Shown here in pieces: positions 24,111 to 32,430 of a stretch of DNA of 32,604 nucleotides (positions are counted from its first letter, which is position 1; each line of letters opens with the position of its first letter). The notes beneath the pieces were generated by a model, which made no database searches, was not told the DNA's origin, and worked only from the letters and a program-made list of their open reading frames with translations. The DNA lies in the NCBI GenBank assembly GCA_905234355.1, contig CAJOHP010000070.1, positions 1 through 32,604 of the forward strand, given 5' to 3'. This stretch comes from an uncultured Prevotella sp. GTDB taxonomy: Bacteria; Bacteroidota; Bacteroidia; Bacteroidales; Bacteroidaceae. Both the position numbers and the translations under genes were made by a program.

Positions 24111-25381
24111 AGCATGAAGTGTTTCTGTGCCAGCAGCTCCTGGTAGAGTTCTATATAGCGCAGGGCCACGCTGCTCTGCGAGTAGGTGTGCTGCACCTTG
24201 CTCACGGCAGCGGCGGCGAGCTGCGGGCGGTCGGCCTCGCAGAGTGTCCAGTAGAGCCCGCGGGCCAGGTCGTCGCTGTCGCGATAGGCGGCCACATAGC
24301 CGTTGCGCCGGTGGTCTATCTCCTCGGGGATGCCTCCCACCTTGAACCCCACGCAGGGCACGCCGCAGGCCATGGCCTCCATGATGGTGTTGGGCAGGTT
24401 CTCGCTGAGCGAGGGCAGCACGAAGAGGTCGCAGGCCGAATAGACCTCGGCTATGGCGGCCTCGTCGGTCACGTAGCCCAGCGGATAGGCAGGAAAGGGC
24501 AACTCGGCCCCCACCTCGTCGGCATTGGAGCCGAGGAGCACAAGACCCAGCCGCGAGAGCAGGTCGGGATGGTCGGCCGCGAGCTTGCGGCAGGCCTCGA
24601 CGAGGTAGGCCATGCCCTTGTTGGCATTGGTGAGTCGCTGGCAGACAAAGAGCATGAGCAGCTTGTCCTTCGGCAGCTGCAGGCGCTGCCGCGCCTCATC
24701 CTGGTTGCGGCGGAAGAATACGCGGGTGTCTATGGCGTTGGGGATGGCCGTCACCTTGTGCCCGCGCAGCAAGGCACTGGCCCTTGCCTCGCCCTCGAGC
24801 CAGCGGCTGCAAGCCACAAAGGCGATGGCGCCCTCGCTGAGCATGCGCTCCTTGCGACGCCACACACGGACGGAGAGGTCGCTCTCCGAGCCTCCGCCGG
24901 GCAGATACTTGCAGTAGTGACAGCCGCGGGTGAAGTGGCGACAGCCCAGCGACAGATGGCACAGCGAGCTGGCAGGCCACAGGTCGTGCATGGTCCAGAC
25001 GACAGGCTTGCCCGACCGCAGCACCTTCTGTATGCCAGAGAGCGAGAGCATGCCCTGGTTGATCCAGTGCAAGTGTATGACGTCGGCCTGCCGGAACTCG
25101 TCCAGCCGGGTGATGTCGAAGCCACTGTTGGCTATGTCTATGTCGAACAGGTGGTCGCGCTGACCGTGCAGGCCGGCCAGCACCGTGAGCCGCTCCCGCA
25201 GGAAATGGCGCCGCGGCCACCAGCCGTGGCCCAGGCTCACCACGCGCGGGTCGTCGCTCTGCCGGTCGCGCACCAGCATGCGCGCCTGCACACCGTTGTT
25301 GCAGAGCGCATCCATCAGCCGCCAGGCAGCCACGGCAGCACCGCCCGCACGCTCGCTCGTGCTTACTATCAGTACTCGCAT
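24107..25381 (-). CDS. Family 4 glycosyltransferase
   Basis: The 424-residue protein has the GT-B fold: RVLIVSTSERAGGAAVAAWRL at the start, a WTMHDLWPASSLCHLSLGC segment with Cys-rich CHYCKYLPG, then the sugar-nucleotide site KVTAIPNAIDTRVF and the typical E-x7-E region (LPSLSENLPNTIMEAMACGVP). This architecture is typical of WcaC-like and related enzymes in exopolysaccharide and lipopolysaccharide synthesis. It overlaps the GT2 gene downstream by 4 nt. A TACCTTTG element at 25402-25409 (minus) lies 21 bp upstream of the start. Confidence 0.9.
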   Translation of the reverse strand: MRVLIVSTSERAGGAAVAAWRLMDALCNNGVQARMLVRDRQSDDPRVVSLGHGWWPRRHFLRERLTVLAGLHGQRDHLFDIDIANSGFDITRLDEFRQADVIHLHWINQGMLSLSGIQKVLRSGKPVVWTMHDLWPASSLCHLSLGCRHFTRGCHYCKYLPGGGSESDLSVRVWRRKERMLSEGAIAFVACSRWLEGEARASALLRGHKVTAIPNAIDTRVFFRRNQDEARQRLQLPKDKLLMLFVCQRLTNANKGMAYLVEACRKLAADHPDLLSRLGLVLLGSNADEVGAELPFPAYPLGYVTDEAAIAEVYSACDLFVLPSLSENLPNTIMEAMACGVPCVGFKVGGIPEEIDHRRNGYVAAYRDSDDLARGLYWTLCEADRPQLAAAAVSKVQHTYSQSSVALRYIELYQELLAQKHFML

Positions 25382-25401
25382 GGGGTTGTCATTAGTCCAT
25401 G

Positions 25402-25409
25402 CAAAGGTA
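25402..25409 (-). promoter_or_regulatory. -7 promoter element for the glycosyltransferase pair
   Basis: On the minus strand this reads TACCTTTG, a perfect TAnnTTTG match, 20 bp before the GT4 start. I see no clear -33 TTTG box. Confidence 0.55.
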
Positions 25410-25524
25410 CGGATTTTTCTTCATACAGCCAAGCTACTGAGCAGAAAAAGCACGCTGTTTACGCACACAAAGTTTGATTTACGTCAAGAATAGCGAGTTT
25501 TTACGCAATAACCGACCAGAAAGT

Positions 25525-25556
25525 ATTGCCAGGTTCGGAAAATCGTCGTACATTTG
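25525..25556 (+). promoter_or_regulatory. Promoter for a structured transcript
   Basis: ATTG at 25525-25528 and TACATTTG at 25549-25556 are 20 bp apart, so the -7 is perfect and the -33 has one mismatch to TTTG. Transcription should begin near 25563. Confidence 0.65.
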
Positions 25557-25562
25557 CATCGT

Positions 25563-25845
25563 CAAAAGGTTAATAGATTGTTTTAGGTTAGTAGTAATAT
25601 TTATAGTTTTAGGTTTTTAGTTATTGGTAAAAGAAAGTTTTCAACTGTAGGGGTCGCTGTGAAGCTCCCATTTAAACTTTCAATTTTTTGGTAACAATTT
25701 TAGTAGAGATTCCCAACTGTCTGTCAAGTGCGACAGCAGCGGAATCGAAGCTAAAAGAGCCAGAAATTGTTTTCAACTGAAAAGGATTTTTAGTTAAACA
25801 TAGGCTTGTAATGCCACTGCCCGCGAGGGTAGTGGCATTCTTTTT
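25563..25845 (+). ncRNA. Structured ncRNA candidate, possibly 6S RNA
   Basis: The transcript runs from the promoter at 25525 to the terminator at 25810-25845, about 280 nt. There is no ATG from 25555 to 25808, so it does not look coding. It folds into a first hairpin (GAAAGTTT 25633-25640 with AAACTTTC 25674-25681) and a long rod. The rod pairs CAATTTTTTGG (25681-25691) with CCAGAAATTG (25760-25769), TTTTAG (25698) with CTAAAA (25751), GATTCC (25708) with GGAATC (25741), and CTGTC (25721) with GACAG (25732), each step separated by small internal loops. A long interrupted hairpin of this kind resembles 6S RNA, whose Bacteroidales form is of similar size. The identity is inference; that it is a structured RNA is well supported. 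Confidence 0.6.
25810..25845 (+). terminator. Terminator of the structured transcript
   Basis: AATGCCACT (25810-25818) pairs perfectly with AGTGGCATT (25831-25839), with CCC/GGG inside, followed by CTTTTT. There is no T-run on the minus strand, so it is directional. Confidence 0.85.
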
Positions 25846-25895
25846 GCTCCCCCTCTTCGCTGCATAGTCGCTTGTACAGTCCTGCAAGAAAGGCT

Positions 25896-26012
25896 GTCTT
25901 TGCACAATTTGAGCGTTGGATATATATACTGAAGAATATGGAGATACTGGATACCTACAACGCCATGACAGGCGCTGAAATGAAAGGCCGTGCAGAGGGC
26001 CGTGTGCAACAA
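25896..26012 (+). pseudogene. Remnant of an Rpn-family (PD-(D/E)XK) nuclease / transposase gene
   Basis: A frame from 25896 reads VFAQFERWIYILKNMEIL and then ends MKGRAEGRVQQ. FERWIYILKNMEIL is typical of the C-terminal part of the Rpn recombination-promoting nuclease family, which is abundant in Bacteroidales, and the KGRAEG repeats are typical of its tail. There is no full domain before it. The gap 25382-26058 otherwise holds the promoter, ncRNA and terminator already listed. Confidence 0.55.
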
Positions 26013-26058
26013 AGCACAATACCCAGAAGCGCGGCCCATATTGTGCTCTGCTCGGCAG

Positions 26059-26634
26059 TCAGTAGAGCAGGAGCAGTCCGGCAAAGCCTGCCATGAGAAT
26101 CATCTTCACAGGATTGACCTTGAGCACCAGTGTGCCGAAGAAGGTGGCCAGAAAAAGTCCCACGCTGATGAAGAACTGCCAGCTGTTCTCACTCGGTGTG
26201 GAGAAGTTGTCGCGCGTGCAGAGCAGCAGCGTGGCGGCAGCAAGCAGGCCGACGACGGCGGGCCGCAGACCCATGAATACCGACTGCACGGTGGGCGACT
26301 TCATGTAGCGCAGGAAGAGCTTGCTGATGAGTATCATCAGGATGAACGACGGCAGCACGAGCGCCACCGTGGCCGTGGCCGAGCCGAGCACGGCCATGGG
26401 CATGGAGTAGCCTGCATTCTTCACCGCGGTATAGCCGGCAAAGGTGGCCGAGTTGATGCCGATGGGCCCGGGCGTCATCTGGCTGATGGCCACAATGTCG
26501 GTAAACTCCGACGCCGTCATCCAGTGCCAGTGCTCCACCGTCTCGTGCTGGATGAGCGACAGCATGCCATAGCCGCCGCCGAAACCGAAAAGGCCAATCT
26601 CGAAAAAGGTGATGAACAGGTAAAGGTAGATCAT
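26059..26634 (-). CDS. Chromate transporter, second half (ChrA-type)
   Basis: The 191-residue membrane protein is one ChrA (CHR) domain: FGFGGGYGMLSLIQHETVE near the start, then ISQMTPGPIGINSATFAGY, and five to six hydrophobic segments. It starts at 26634, in an ATGA overlap with its upstream partner; the longer frame upstream is the shadow of that partner. By family the two short CHR proteins work as a pair to export chromate, or in many bacteria an unknown anion. Confidence 0.88.
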   Translation of the reverse strand: MIYLYLFITFFEIGLFGFGGGYGMLSLIQHETVEHWHWMTASEFTDIVAISQMTPGPIGINSATFAGYTAVKNAGYSMPMAVLGSATATVALVLPSFILMILISKLFLRYMKSPTVQSVFMGLRPAVVGLLAAATLLLCTRDNFSTPSENSWQFFISVGLFLATFFGTLVLKVNPVKMILMAGFAGLLLLY

Positions 26635-27239
26635 TCCGTAGGTTTTATGATGGCACCATAGGCCCAGCCGCCCAGTGCCGCTGCCATTATAATATAAATA
26701 GGTGAGACGCCGAGCAGCCAGATGAACAGGGCGCAGGCCACGGGTATCCAGCAGGTGGCCCAGGTCAGGCGGGCCGAGCGGGCCAGGTTGAACGTAGGCA
26801 CGGCGATGAGTGCCACCACGGCCGGACGTATGCCGCGGAAGATGGCGGCCACGACGGGGTTGTCCTGAAACTGGTGGAAGAACATGGCGATGAGCAGGAT
26901 GATAATAAACGAGGGCAGTGCCGTGCCCAAGGCGCAGCAGACGGCTCCCGGCAGACGGCGCAGTTTGTAGCCCACGAAGATGCTGATGTTGATGGCAAAA
27001 ACGCCGGGACAGCTCTGCGCAATGGCGATAAGGTCGAGAAACTCTTCGCGCGTGATCCACTTGCGCTTGTCCACCACGTCGGCCTCGATGATGGGTATCA
27101 TGGCATAGCCTCCTCCAAGGGTGAACAGGCCGATGCGGAAGAAGGTAGAGAAGAGTATGCCAAGAAGGCCGCCCCTGTCCTTGCCAGGGGCGACTCCTTG
27201 GTTTTGCCGACTATCCATTTGCTCTTTATCAGGAGTCAT
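26631..27239 (-). CDS. Chromate transporter, first half (ChrA-type)
   Basis: The 202-residue protein is the first CHR domain: LFTLGGGYAMIPIIEADVV near residues 38-56, IAQSCPGVFAINISIFVGY near 92-110 and further membrane helices. Together with the overlapping downstream gene it makes the two-part chromate transporter common in Bacteroidetes. The ATG at 27239 gives a hydrophilic N-terminus of about 25 residues; a start further in is possible. It lies 52 nt after the purL stop on the same strand with no visible own promoter, so it is probably transcribed with purL. Confidence 0.88.
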   Translation of the reverse strand: MTPDKEQMDSRQNQGVAPGKDRGGLLGILFSTFFRIGLFTLGGGYAMIPIIEADVVDKRKWITREEFLDLIAIAQSCPGVFAINISIFVGYKLRRLPGAVCCALGTALPSFIIILLIAMFFHQFQDNPVVAAIFRGIRPAVVALIAVPTFNLARSARLTWATCWIPVACALFIWLLGVSPIYIIMAAALGGWAYGAIIKPTE

Positions 27240-27291
27240 AGCAGAAGTTCAAGTACCTACTATCATGTCAGGGGAAGACTTGGGCAGCCGC

Positions 27292-30200
27292 TCAGCTGCG
27301 GGCCTCCACCCACTTGCGTGCGTTGACGAAGGCCTCTATCCACGGCGTCACCTCGTCGCTGCGGCGGCTGGCCGGATACCAGGCGCACTGCCATGGGAAG
27401 ATGGCACGCTCCAGGTGGGGCATCATGCACAGGTGACGGCCGTCTTCAGAGCAGATGCCCGCCACGTCGTAGTCGGAGCCGTTGGGATTGGCGGGATAGC
27501 CGTGGTAGTTATACTTAGCAACGATGTGGTAGTCGCTCTCCTGCCCGGGCAGCGAGAACTTGCCCTCGCCATGGGCCACCCACAGCCCGAGCTTCGAGCC
27601 GCTGAGCGATCCGAACATCACGCTCCTGTTCTCGGGTATCTGCAGCGAGATGAACTCACTCTCAAACTTGTGCGAGTCGTTGTGCAGCATCCTGGCACCC
27701 TTAGCCCCGGTCAGTCCGAGCTCCACCATGAGCTGGCAGCCGTTGCAGATGCCGAGCGAGAGGGTGTCCTCGCGGGCATAGAAGCGGTCGAGGGCCTCCT
27801 TGGCCTTGGGGTTATAGAGGAAGGCGCCTGCCCAGCCCTTGGCCGAGCCGAGCACGTCGCTGTTGGAGAAACCGCCGCAGAAGACGATGAAGCTGATCTC
27901 GTCGAGCGTCTCGCGTCCGCTGATGAGGTCGGTCATCATCACATCCTTCACGTCGAAGCCGGCCAGATAGAGCGAGTAGGCCATCTCGCGCTCGCCGTTG
28001 GTGCCCTTCTCGCGGATGATGGCCGCCTTCGGGCGCTGCACGCCGTCGGCCTCCTTCCAGCGGTCGGCGTTCAGGCCATACTGCGCGAGGGTGCCGCGGA
28101 ATCCGGTGGGCAGCTTGATCTCCAGAGGCTGCCGCTTGTAGTTCTCATAGCGCTCGAGGGCCTTGCCGCCATGGCTCTGCCGGCGGTCCAGCAGATAGCT
28201 GGTCTTATACCACACGTCGCGCAGGTGGTCGATGTCGAGGCAGACTGTATTCTTGTCGGCACTGACAGCGGGGCAGACGAGCTCGAGCGTGCGGCCCTGC
28301 TCCACGGGATAGCCTATTTTGGCATAGCCGATGCCCTGCTCCTCCATGAACGTCTTGAAGTCGGCAGCATGCTCGCCGCTCACCTCGACGACGACGCCGG
28401 GGTTCTCGGCAAAGAGTGTCTTGACCACGTCGCCGTCTCCGCACAGGTCGTGCAGGTTGATGTGCAGGCCGCCCTCGACGTTGGCAAAGGCCATCTCGAG
28501 CAGCGTGGTGATGAGTCCGCCGGCCGAGATGTCGTGGCCGGCCATGATCCATCCGCGACCGACCAGCTCCTGCACGGCCATGAAGGCATCGGCGAAATAT
28601 TCGGGGTTCTCCACCGTAGGCACGTCGTCGCCCACACGCCCGAGGCTCTGTGCGAAGGCCGAGCCGCCCAGACGCTGGGGGCAGAAGGAGAAGTCGATGT
28701 GATAGAGCGAGGCACGGTGGTCATTGACCAGCACGGGGCTCACCACCTTTCTCACATCGCTCACTTCGCCTCCGGCCGAGACGATGACGGTGCCCGGCGA
28801 AATGATTTTCTCGCCGCCGGGATACTGCTGCGAGAGCGAGAGCGAGTCCTTGCCCGTGGGCACGTTGATGTGCAGTGCGCAGCAGAAGTCGCTCAGCGCT
28901 TTCACTGCGGTATAGAGGCGGGCATCCTCGCCCTCCTGCGAGCGGCAGGGCCACATCCAGTTGGCCGAGAGAGAGAGACTGTCCATGCCGTCGGACAGCG
29001 GTGCCCACACGATGTTGGTGAGGGCTTCGGCCACGGAGAGCACGCTTCCTGCCTCGGGCGATGCCAGTCCGGCCTGCGGAGCGTGGCCAAGGGCGGTGGC
29101 GATGCCTTTCACACCACGGTAGTCGAGGGCCACCACGCCACAGTCGCTCAGCGGCAGCTGTATCTCGCCCTGGCACTGCTGGCGTGCTATCTTGCCAGTG
29201 ACCGAGCGGTCCACCTTGTTCGTCAGCCAGTCCTTGCAGGCCACGGCCTCGAGCTGCAGCACACGCTCCAGATAGGAGGTGAGTGCCGCTTGTTCATACG
29301 TTGCCGGGGCGTAGTGCCGCTCCACAGTGTTGTCGCGCATGACGGTCTTGGGCGAGTGGCCGAACATCTGGCTCACATCGAGGTCGAAGGGTTTCACCCC
29401 GTCGCCCTGGACGAAGGAGAAGTGGGCGTCGCCCGTGGTCTGGCCCACCACATACATCGGAGCACGCTCGCGCTCGGCTATCTTCCGCACATGGTCTATG
29501 TGCTTCTCGTCGATGAGCAGTCCCATGCGCTCCTGGCTCTCGTTGGCTATGATTTCCTTCGACGAGAGGGTCTTGTCGCCTATGGGCAGGCGGGTCATGT
29601 CTATTTCGCCGCCACACTCCTCGACGAGCTCGGAGAGGCAGTTCAGGTGTCCGGCCGAACCGTGGTCGTGTATGGAGACAACGGGGTTGACGTCTTCCTC
29701 GCAGAGGGCGCGCACGAGGTTGTAGGCGCGCTTCTGCATCTCGGGATTGGCACGCTGCACGGCGTTGAGCTCGATGCCGCTGGTGTAGCGGCCGGTGTCT
29801 ACGCTCGACACCGAGCCGCCGCCGAGTCCGATGCGGTAGTTGTCGCCACCCACGACGACCACCTTGTTGCCTGGCTGCGGCTCTTTCTTCAGACAGTCGC
29901 GGCGGGTGCCGTAGCCCACGCCGCCGGCCAGCATGATGACCTTGTCATAGGCATATTTGGTAGCATTGCCGGTCTGCTCCTGATGCTCGAAGGTGAGCAC
30001 CGAGCCGCAGATGAGCGGCTGTCCGAACTTGTTGCCGAAGTCGCTGGCGCCGTTTGACGCCTTGATGAGTATCTGCTCTGGGCTCTGGTAGAGCCACTGG
30101 CGCACGGGCAGGATGTTCTCCCAGTCGCGCGTCTCGTCATCATCGTCGTGCAGCCGCGGATAGGCTGTCATATAGACCGCCGTGCCGGCGATGGGCCACG

Positions 30201-31029
30201 AGCCGGTGCCGCCGCCCATGCGGTCGCGTATCTCGCCGCCGGTGCCGGTGGCCGCGCCATTGAAGGGCTCCACGGTGGTGGGGAAGTTGTGGGTCTCGGC
30301 CTTCAGCGAGATGACACTCTCGATGGGCTTCACGCGGAACCAGTCGGCCGTCGACTGGTCGGCGGGGGCAAACTGCTCCACGACGGGTCCCTGGGCAAAG
30401 GCCACATTGTCCTTGTAGGCCGAGAGTATCTTGTTGGGGTTCTCCTGCGTGGTCTTCTTGATCATGGCAAAGAGGCTGCTCTCCATCTCCTTGCCGTCGA
30501 TGATGAATGTGCCTCCGAATATCTTGTGACGGCAGTGCTCGGAGTTGATCTGGGCAAAGCCGAATATCTCGGAGTCGGTCAGCGGCCGCCCGTTCTGCTG
30601 CTCCAGTCCGTGCAGATAGGCTATCTCCTCGGGCGAGAGAGCCAGTCCCTCCTGCTCGTTATACTCCTCCAGGTTCTCCACGTGCTTGATGGGCTCAGGC
30701 TGCAGGTTGATGGTGAAGATGGTCTGGTCGAGCCCGGCATACTCGCGCTGCAGCATGGGGTCGAAGTCCGGCTGCGGTGCCGGGAAGTACTCCTCTATGC
30801 GCACGATGCCGCTGAGGTTCATGTTCTGTGTGATCTCCACGGCGTTGGTCGACCAGGGCGTGACCATCTCGCGCCTCGGGCCTACATATTGGCCGGCGAG
30901 GGTCTCGCCCTCCAGCAGCGTGGCGCCGCCATAGAGCCAGCATAGTTTCTGCACTTCGTCTTGAGTGAGCGCGTGGTCGGCCTCAGTGGCTATCACGCTC
31001 TTCTGCGGGGTCTGGAAAAAGAATATCAT
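27292..31029 (-). CDS. purL: Phosphoribosylformylglycinamidine synthase (FGAM synthase)
   Basis: The 1245-residue enzyme converts FGAR to FGAM with glutamine and ATP in the fourth step of purine synthesis, in the cytoplasm. It is the large single-chain form (E. coli PurL is about 1295). Marks include SEHCRHKIFGG near 165, KAETHNFPTTVEPFNGAATG near 233, a DHGSAGHLNCLSE segment, and the C-terminal glutamine amidotransferase with the catalytic Cys at about 1095 (LGICNGCQLM) and HGEGKF later. The start at 31029 suits the N-terminal domain. A TAACTTTG element (31065-31072, minus) lies 36 bp upstream. The two ChrA genes follow. Confidence 0.97.
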   Translation of the reverse strand: MIFFFQTPQKSVIATEADHALTQDEVQKLCWLYGGATLLEGETLAGQYVGPRREMVTPWSTNAVEITQNMNLSGIVRIEEYFPAPQPDFDPMLQREYAGLDQTIFTINLQPEPIKHVENLEEYNEQEGLALSPEEIAYLHGLEQQNGRPLTDSEIFGFAQINSEHCRHKIFGGTFIIDGKEMESSLFAMIKKTTQENPNKILSAYKDNVAFAQGPVVEQFAPADQSTADWFRVKPIESVISLKAETHNFPTTVEPFNGAATGTGGEIRDRMGGGTGSWPIAGTAVYMTAYPRLHDDDDETRDWENILPVRQWLYQSPEQILIKASNGASDFGNKFGQPLICGSVLTFEHQEQTGNATKYAYDKVIMLAGGVGYGTRRDCLKKEPQPGNKVVVVGGDNYRIGLGGGSVSSVDTGRYTSGIELNAVQRANPEMQKRAYNLVRALCEEDVNPVVSIHDHGSAGHLNCLSELVEECGGEIDMTRLPIGDKTLSSKEIIANESQERMGLLIDEKHIDHVRKIAERERAPMYVVGQTTGDAHFSFVQGDGVKPFDLDVSQMFGHSPKTVMRDNTVERHYAPATYEQAALTSYLERVLQLEAVACKDWLTNKVDRSVTGKIARQQCQGEIQLPLSDCGVVALDYRGVKGIATALGHAPQAGLASPEAGSVLSVAEALTNIVWAPLSDGMDSLSLSANWMWPCRSQEGEDARLYTAVKALSDFCCALHINVPTGKDSLSLSQQYPGGEKIISPGTVIVSAGGEVSDVRKVVSPVLVNDHRASLYHIDFSFCPQRLGGSAFAQSLGRVGDDVPTVENPEYFADAFMAVQELVGRGWIMAGHDISAGGLITTLLEMAFANVEGGLHINLHDLCGDGDVVKTLFAENPGVVVEVSGEHAADFKTFMEEQGIGYAKIGYPVEQGRTLELVCPAVSADKNTVCLDIDHLRDVWYKTSYLLDRRQSHGGKALERYENYKRQPLEIKLPTGFRGTLAQYGLNADRWKEADGVQRPKAAIIREKGTNGEREMAYSLYLAGFDVKDVMMTDLISGRETLDEISFIVFCGGFSNSDVLGSAKGWAGAFLYNPKAKEALDRFYAREDTLSLGICNGCQLMVELGLTGAKGARMLHNDSHKFESEFISLQIPENRSVMFGSLSGSKLGLWVAHGEGKFSLPGQESDYHIVAKYNYHGYPANPNGSDYDVAGICSEDGRHLCMMPHLERAIFPWQCAWYPASRRSDEVTPWIEAFVNARKWVEARS

Positions 31030-31064
31030 ACCTCTTTATATATTATATATTGCACATTTGGCTG

Positions 31065-31072
31065 CAAAGTTA
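31065..31072 (-). promoter_or_regulatory. -7 promoter element for purL
   Basis: On the minus strand this reads TAACTTTG, a TAnnTTTG match, 35 bp before the purL start. The -33 region has no clear TTTG. I see no purine riboswitch in this short leader. Confidence 0.6.
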
Positions 31073-31133
31073 CAACTTTTTCTTGATTAACAGGCCGTTT
31101 GGCGCAACTTTTTCGGTTTCCGCTAGTTTTTGT

Positions 31134-31152
31134 GCGGAGTGGACAACTCCGC
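31134..31152. repeat. Palindromic hairpin in the purL/ompA gap
   Basis: GCGGAGT and ACTCCGC form a 7-bp perfect inverted repeat around a 5-nt loop. It lies in the non-coding gap 31073-31318, where I see no other clear structure and no T-run. It may be part of an extragenic repeat. Confidence 0.4.
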
Positions 31153-31318
31153 CACGCGAGACCTTGTAGAACCAGAGTGGCACAGACACGCGACGGACGG
31201 GGCAACGACAAATCGAACGCCCCTGCTTCTGAACTCCTGTCACATCCGACACTTCAGTAAAAAATAATTTAACGGAGGGGGTGCGAGGTTAAATTTCCAT
31301 AATTCCGATTGACATTCC

Positions 31319-31349
31319 TTTGCCCGTGAGCGTCTAATCAGTAAATTTG
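31319..31349 (+). promoter_or_regulatory. Promoter for the OmpA-like gene
   Basis: TTTG (31319-31322) and TAAATTTG (31342-31349) are 19 bp apart, a near-ideal Bacteroidetes promoter. The leader of about 125 nt can form either GCGGGCG/CGCCCGC (31367-31384) or GCGGGCGTC/GACGCCCGC (31367-31409), which exclude each other. Confidence 0.75.
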
Positions 31350-31480
31350 CAGCCGAGTCTGGTAACGCGGGCGTCCTCGCCCGCATCTGTGGCGGACGAC
31401 GACGCCCGCCTTCGCAGGCAAGACATCGAAAAAACAGTTTAGTGATATAGAACCGTCAAGAACGACAAACAAAAAAGATT

Positions 31481-32320
31481 ATGATTATGAAGAAGACAAC
31501 CATGATGATGGCGCTCGCAGCCGGTGTGCTGCTGAGCAGCTGTGGCAGCAAGAAGGCGCTCGTGGCCTGCCAGGACGAGAATAAGTCGCTCTCAGCCACC
31601 CTATCCTCCACGAAGGAAGAGCTGGCCGCCAAGTCGGCCCGAGTGACCAGCCTCGAGGAGCAGCTCGCCGAGCAGAAACGGCAGACTGCAGCCCTGCAGC
31701 AGTCGCTGCAGCAGAGCCTGAGCAATGCCTCACAGAACAACGTGTCGATAGAGAAGCTGGTAGACCAGATCAACGAGTCGAACAAGTACATACGCCACCT
31801 GGTAGAGGTAAAGTCGAAGAGCGACTCGCTCAACATGGTGCTCACCAACAACCTCACGCGCTCGCTCTCCAAGGAGGAGATGAAGGAGGTCGACGTGCAG
31901 GTGCTCAAGGGCGTGGTCTACATCTCCCTGGCCGACAACATGCTCTACAAGAGCGGCTCCTACGAAATCAACGACCGCGCCGCCGAGACACTCTCTAAGA
32001 TAGCCAAGATCATCACCGACTACAAGGACTACGACGTGCTCATCGAGGGTAATACCGACAATGTGCCTATCTCGCGCGAGAACATCCGCAACAACTGGGA
32101 CCTCTCCTGCCTGCGCGCCTCCAGCGTGGTGCAGGCCCTGCAGACCCGCTATGGCGTAGACCCCAAGCGGCTCACTGCCGGCGGACGCGGCGAGTACAAC
32201 CCCCTGCAGAGCAACGACACCGAGCTGGGCAAGCAGCGCAACCGCCGCACACAGATCATCATCACGCCGAAGCTCGACCAGTTTATGGACCTCATCGACA
32301 AGGCACCCGACCAGGAGTAA
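31481..32320 (+). CDS. OmpA-family lipoprotein with coiled coil
   Basis: The 279-residue protein has a lipoprotein signal with lipobox LLSSC (Cys at about residue 21), a long Gln- and Glu-rich segment (residues about 35-115) that should form a coiled coil, and a C-terminal OmpA peptidoglycan-binding domain (YKSGSYEIND near 158, EGNTDNVPIS near 190, LSCLRASSVVQALQTRYGVDP and GGRGEYNPLQSNDT). It should anchor the outer membrane to the cell wall. I use 31481; an ATG at 31487 would give almost the same signal peptide. It ends just before a strong terminator. Confidence 0.9.
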   Translation: MIMKKTTMMMALAAGVLLSSCGSKKALVACQDENKSLSATLSSTKEELAAKSARVTSLEEQLAEQKRQTAALQQSLQQSLSNASQNNVSIEKLVDQINESNKYIRHLVEVKSKSDSLNMVLTNNLTRSLSKEEMKEVDVQVLKGVVYISLADNMLYKSGSYEINDRAAETLSKIAKIITDYKDYDVLIEGNTDNVPISRENIRNNWDLSCLRASSVVQALQTRYGVDPKRLTAGGRGEYNPLQSNDTELGKQRNRRTQIIITPKLDQFMDLIDKAPDQE

Positions 32321-32337
32321 CCGGGGCCTCAGCACAC

Positions 32338-32396
32338 AAAAATCTGACAATGCCAAATGTTTCTACCGGAAATATTTGGCATTGTCAGATTTTGTT
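32338..32396 (+). terminator. 20-bp perfect-stem terminator after the OmpA-like gene
   Basis: AAAATCTGACAATGCCAAAT (32339-32358) pairs perfectly with the stretch 32374-32393 around a 15-nt loop, followed by GTTTG. It begins 18 nt past the stop. Confidence 0.85.
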
Positions 32397-32406
32397 TGTA
32401 AGTTTG
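32375..32406 (+). promoter_or_regulatory. Promoter for the last gene, overlapping the terminator
   Basis: TTTG (32375-32378) and TAAGTTTG (32399-32406) are 20 bp apart. The -33 box lies within the descending arm of the terminator stem. Confidence 0.65.
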
Positions 32407-32430
32407 CAAGCAAAAATTCAAACACAACGT

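Noticed and set aside
25672-26019. 115-residue minus-strand frame overlapping the ncRNA
   Set aside because: It crosses the plus-strand terminator stem and promoter-linked structured region, and there is no promoter for it; the plus-strand RNA explains the sequence better.
26635-27060. Upstream extension of the second ChrA frame
   Set aside because: It is a shifted reading of the first ChrA gene; the real start is the ATGA overlap at 26634.
27121-30057. 978-residue open frame on the plus strand across purL
   Set aside because: It is the antisense shadow of the clear PurL gene in GC-rich DNA; it has no domain, no promoter, and many stretches read like random low-complexity peptide.
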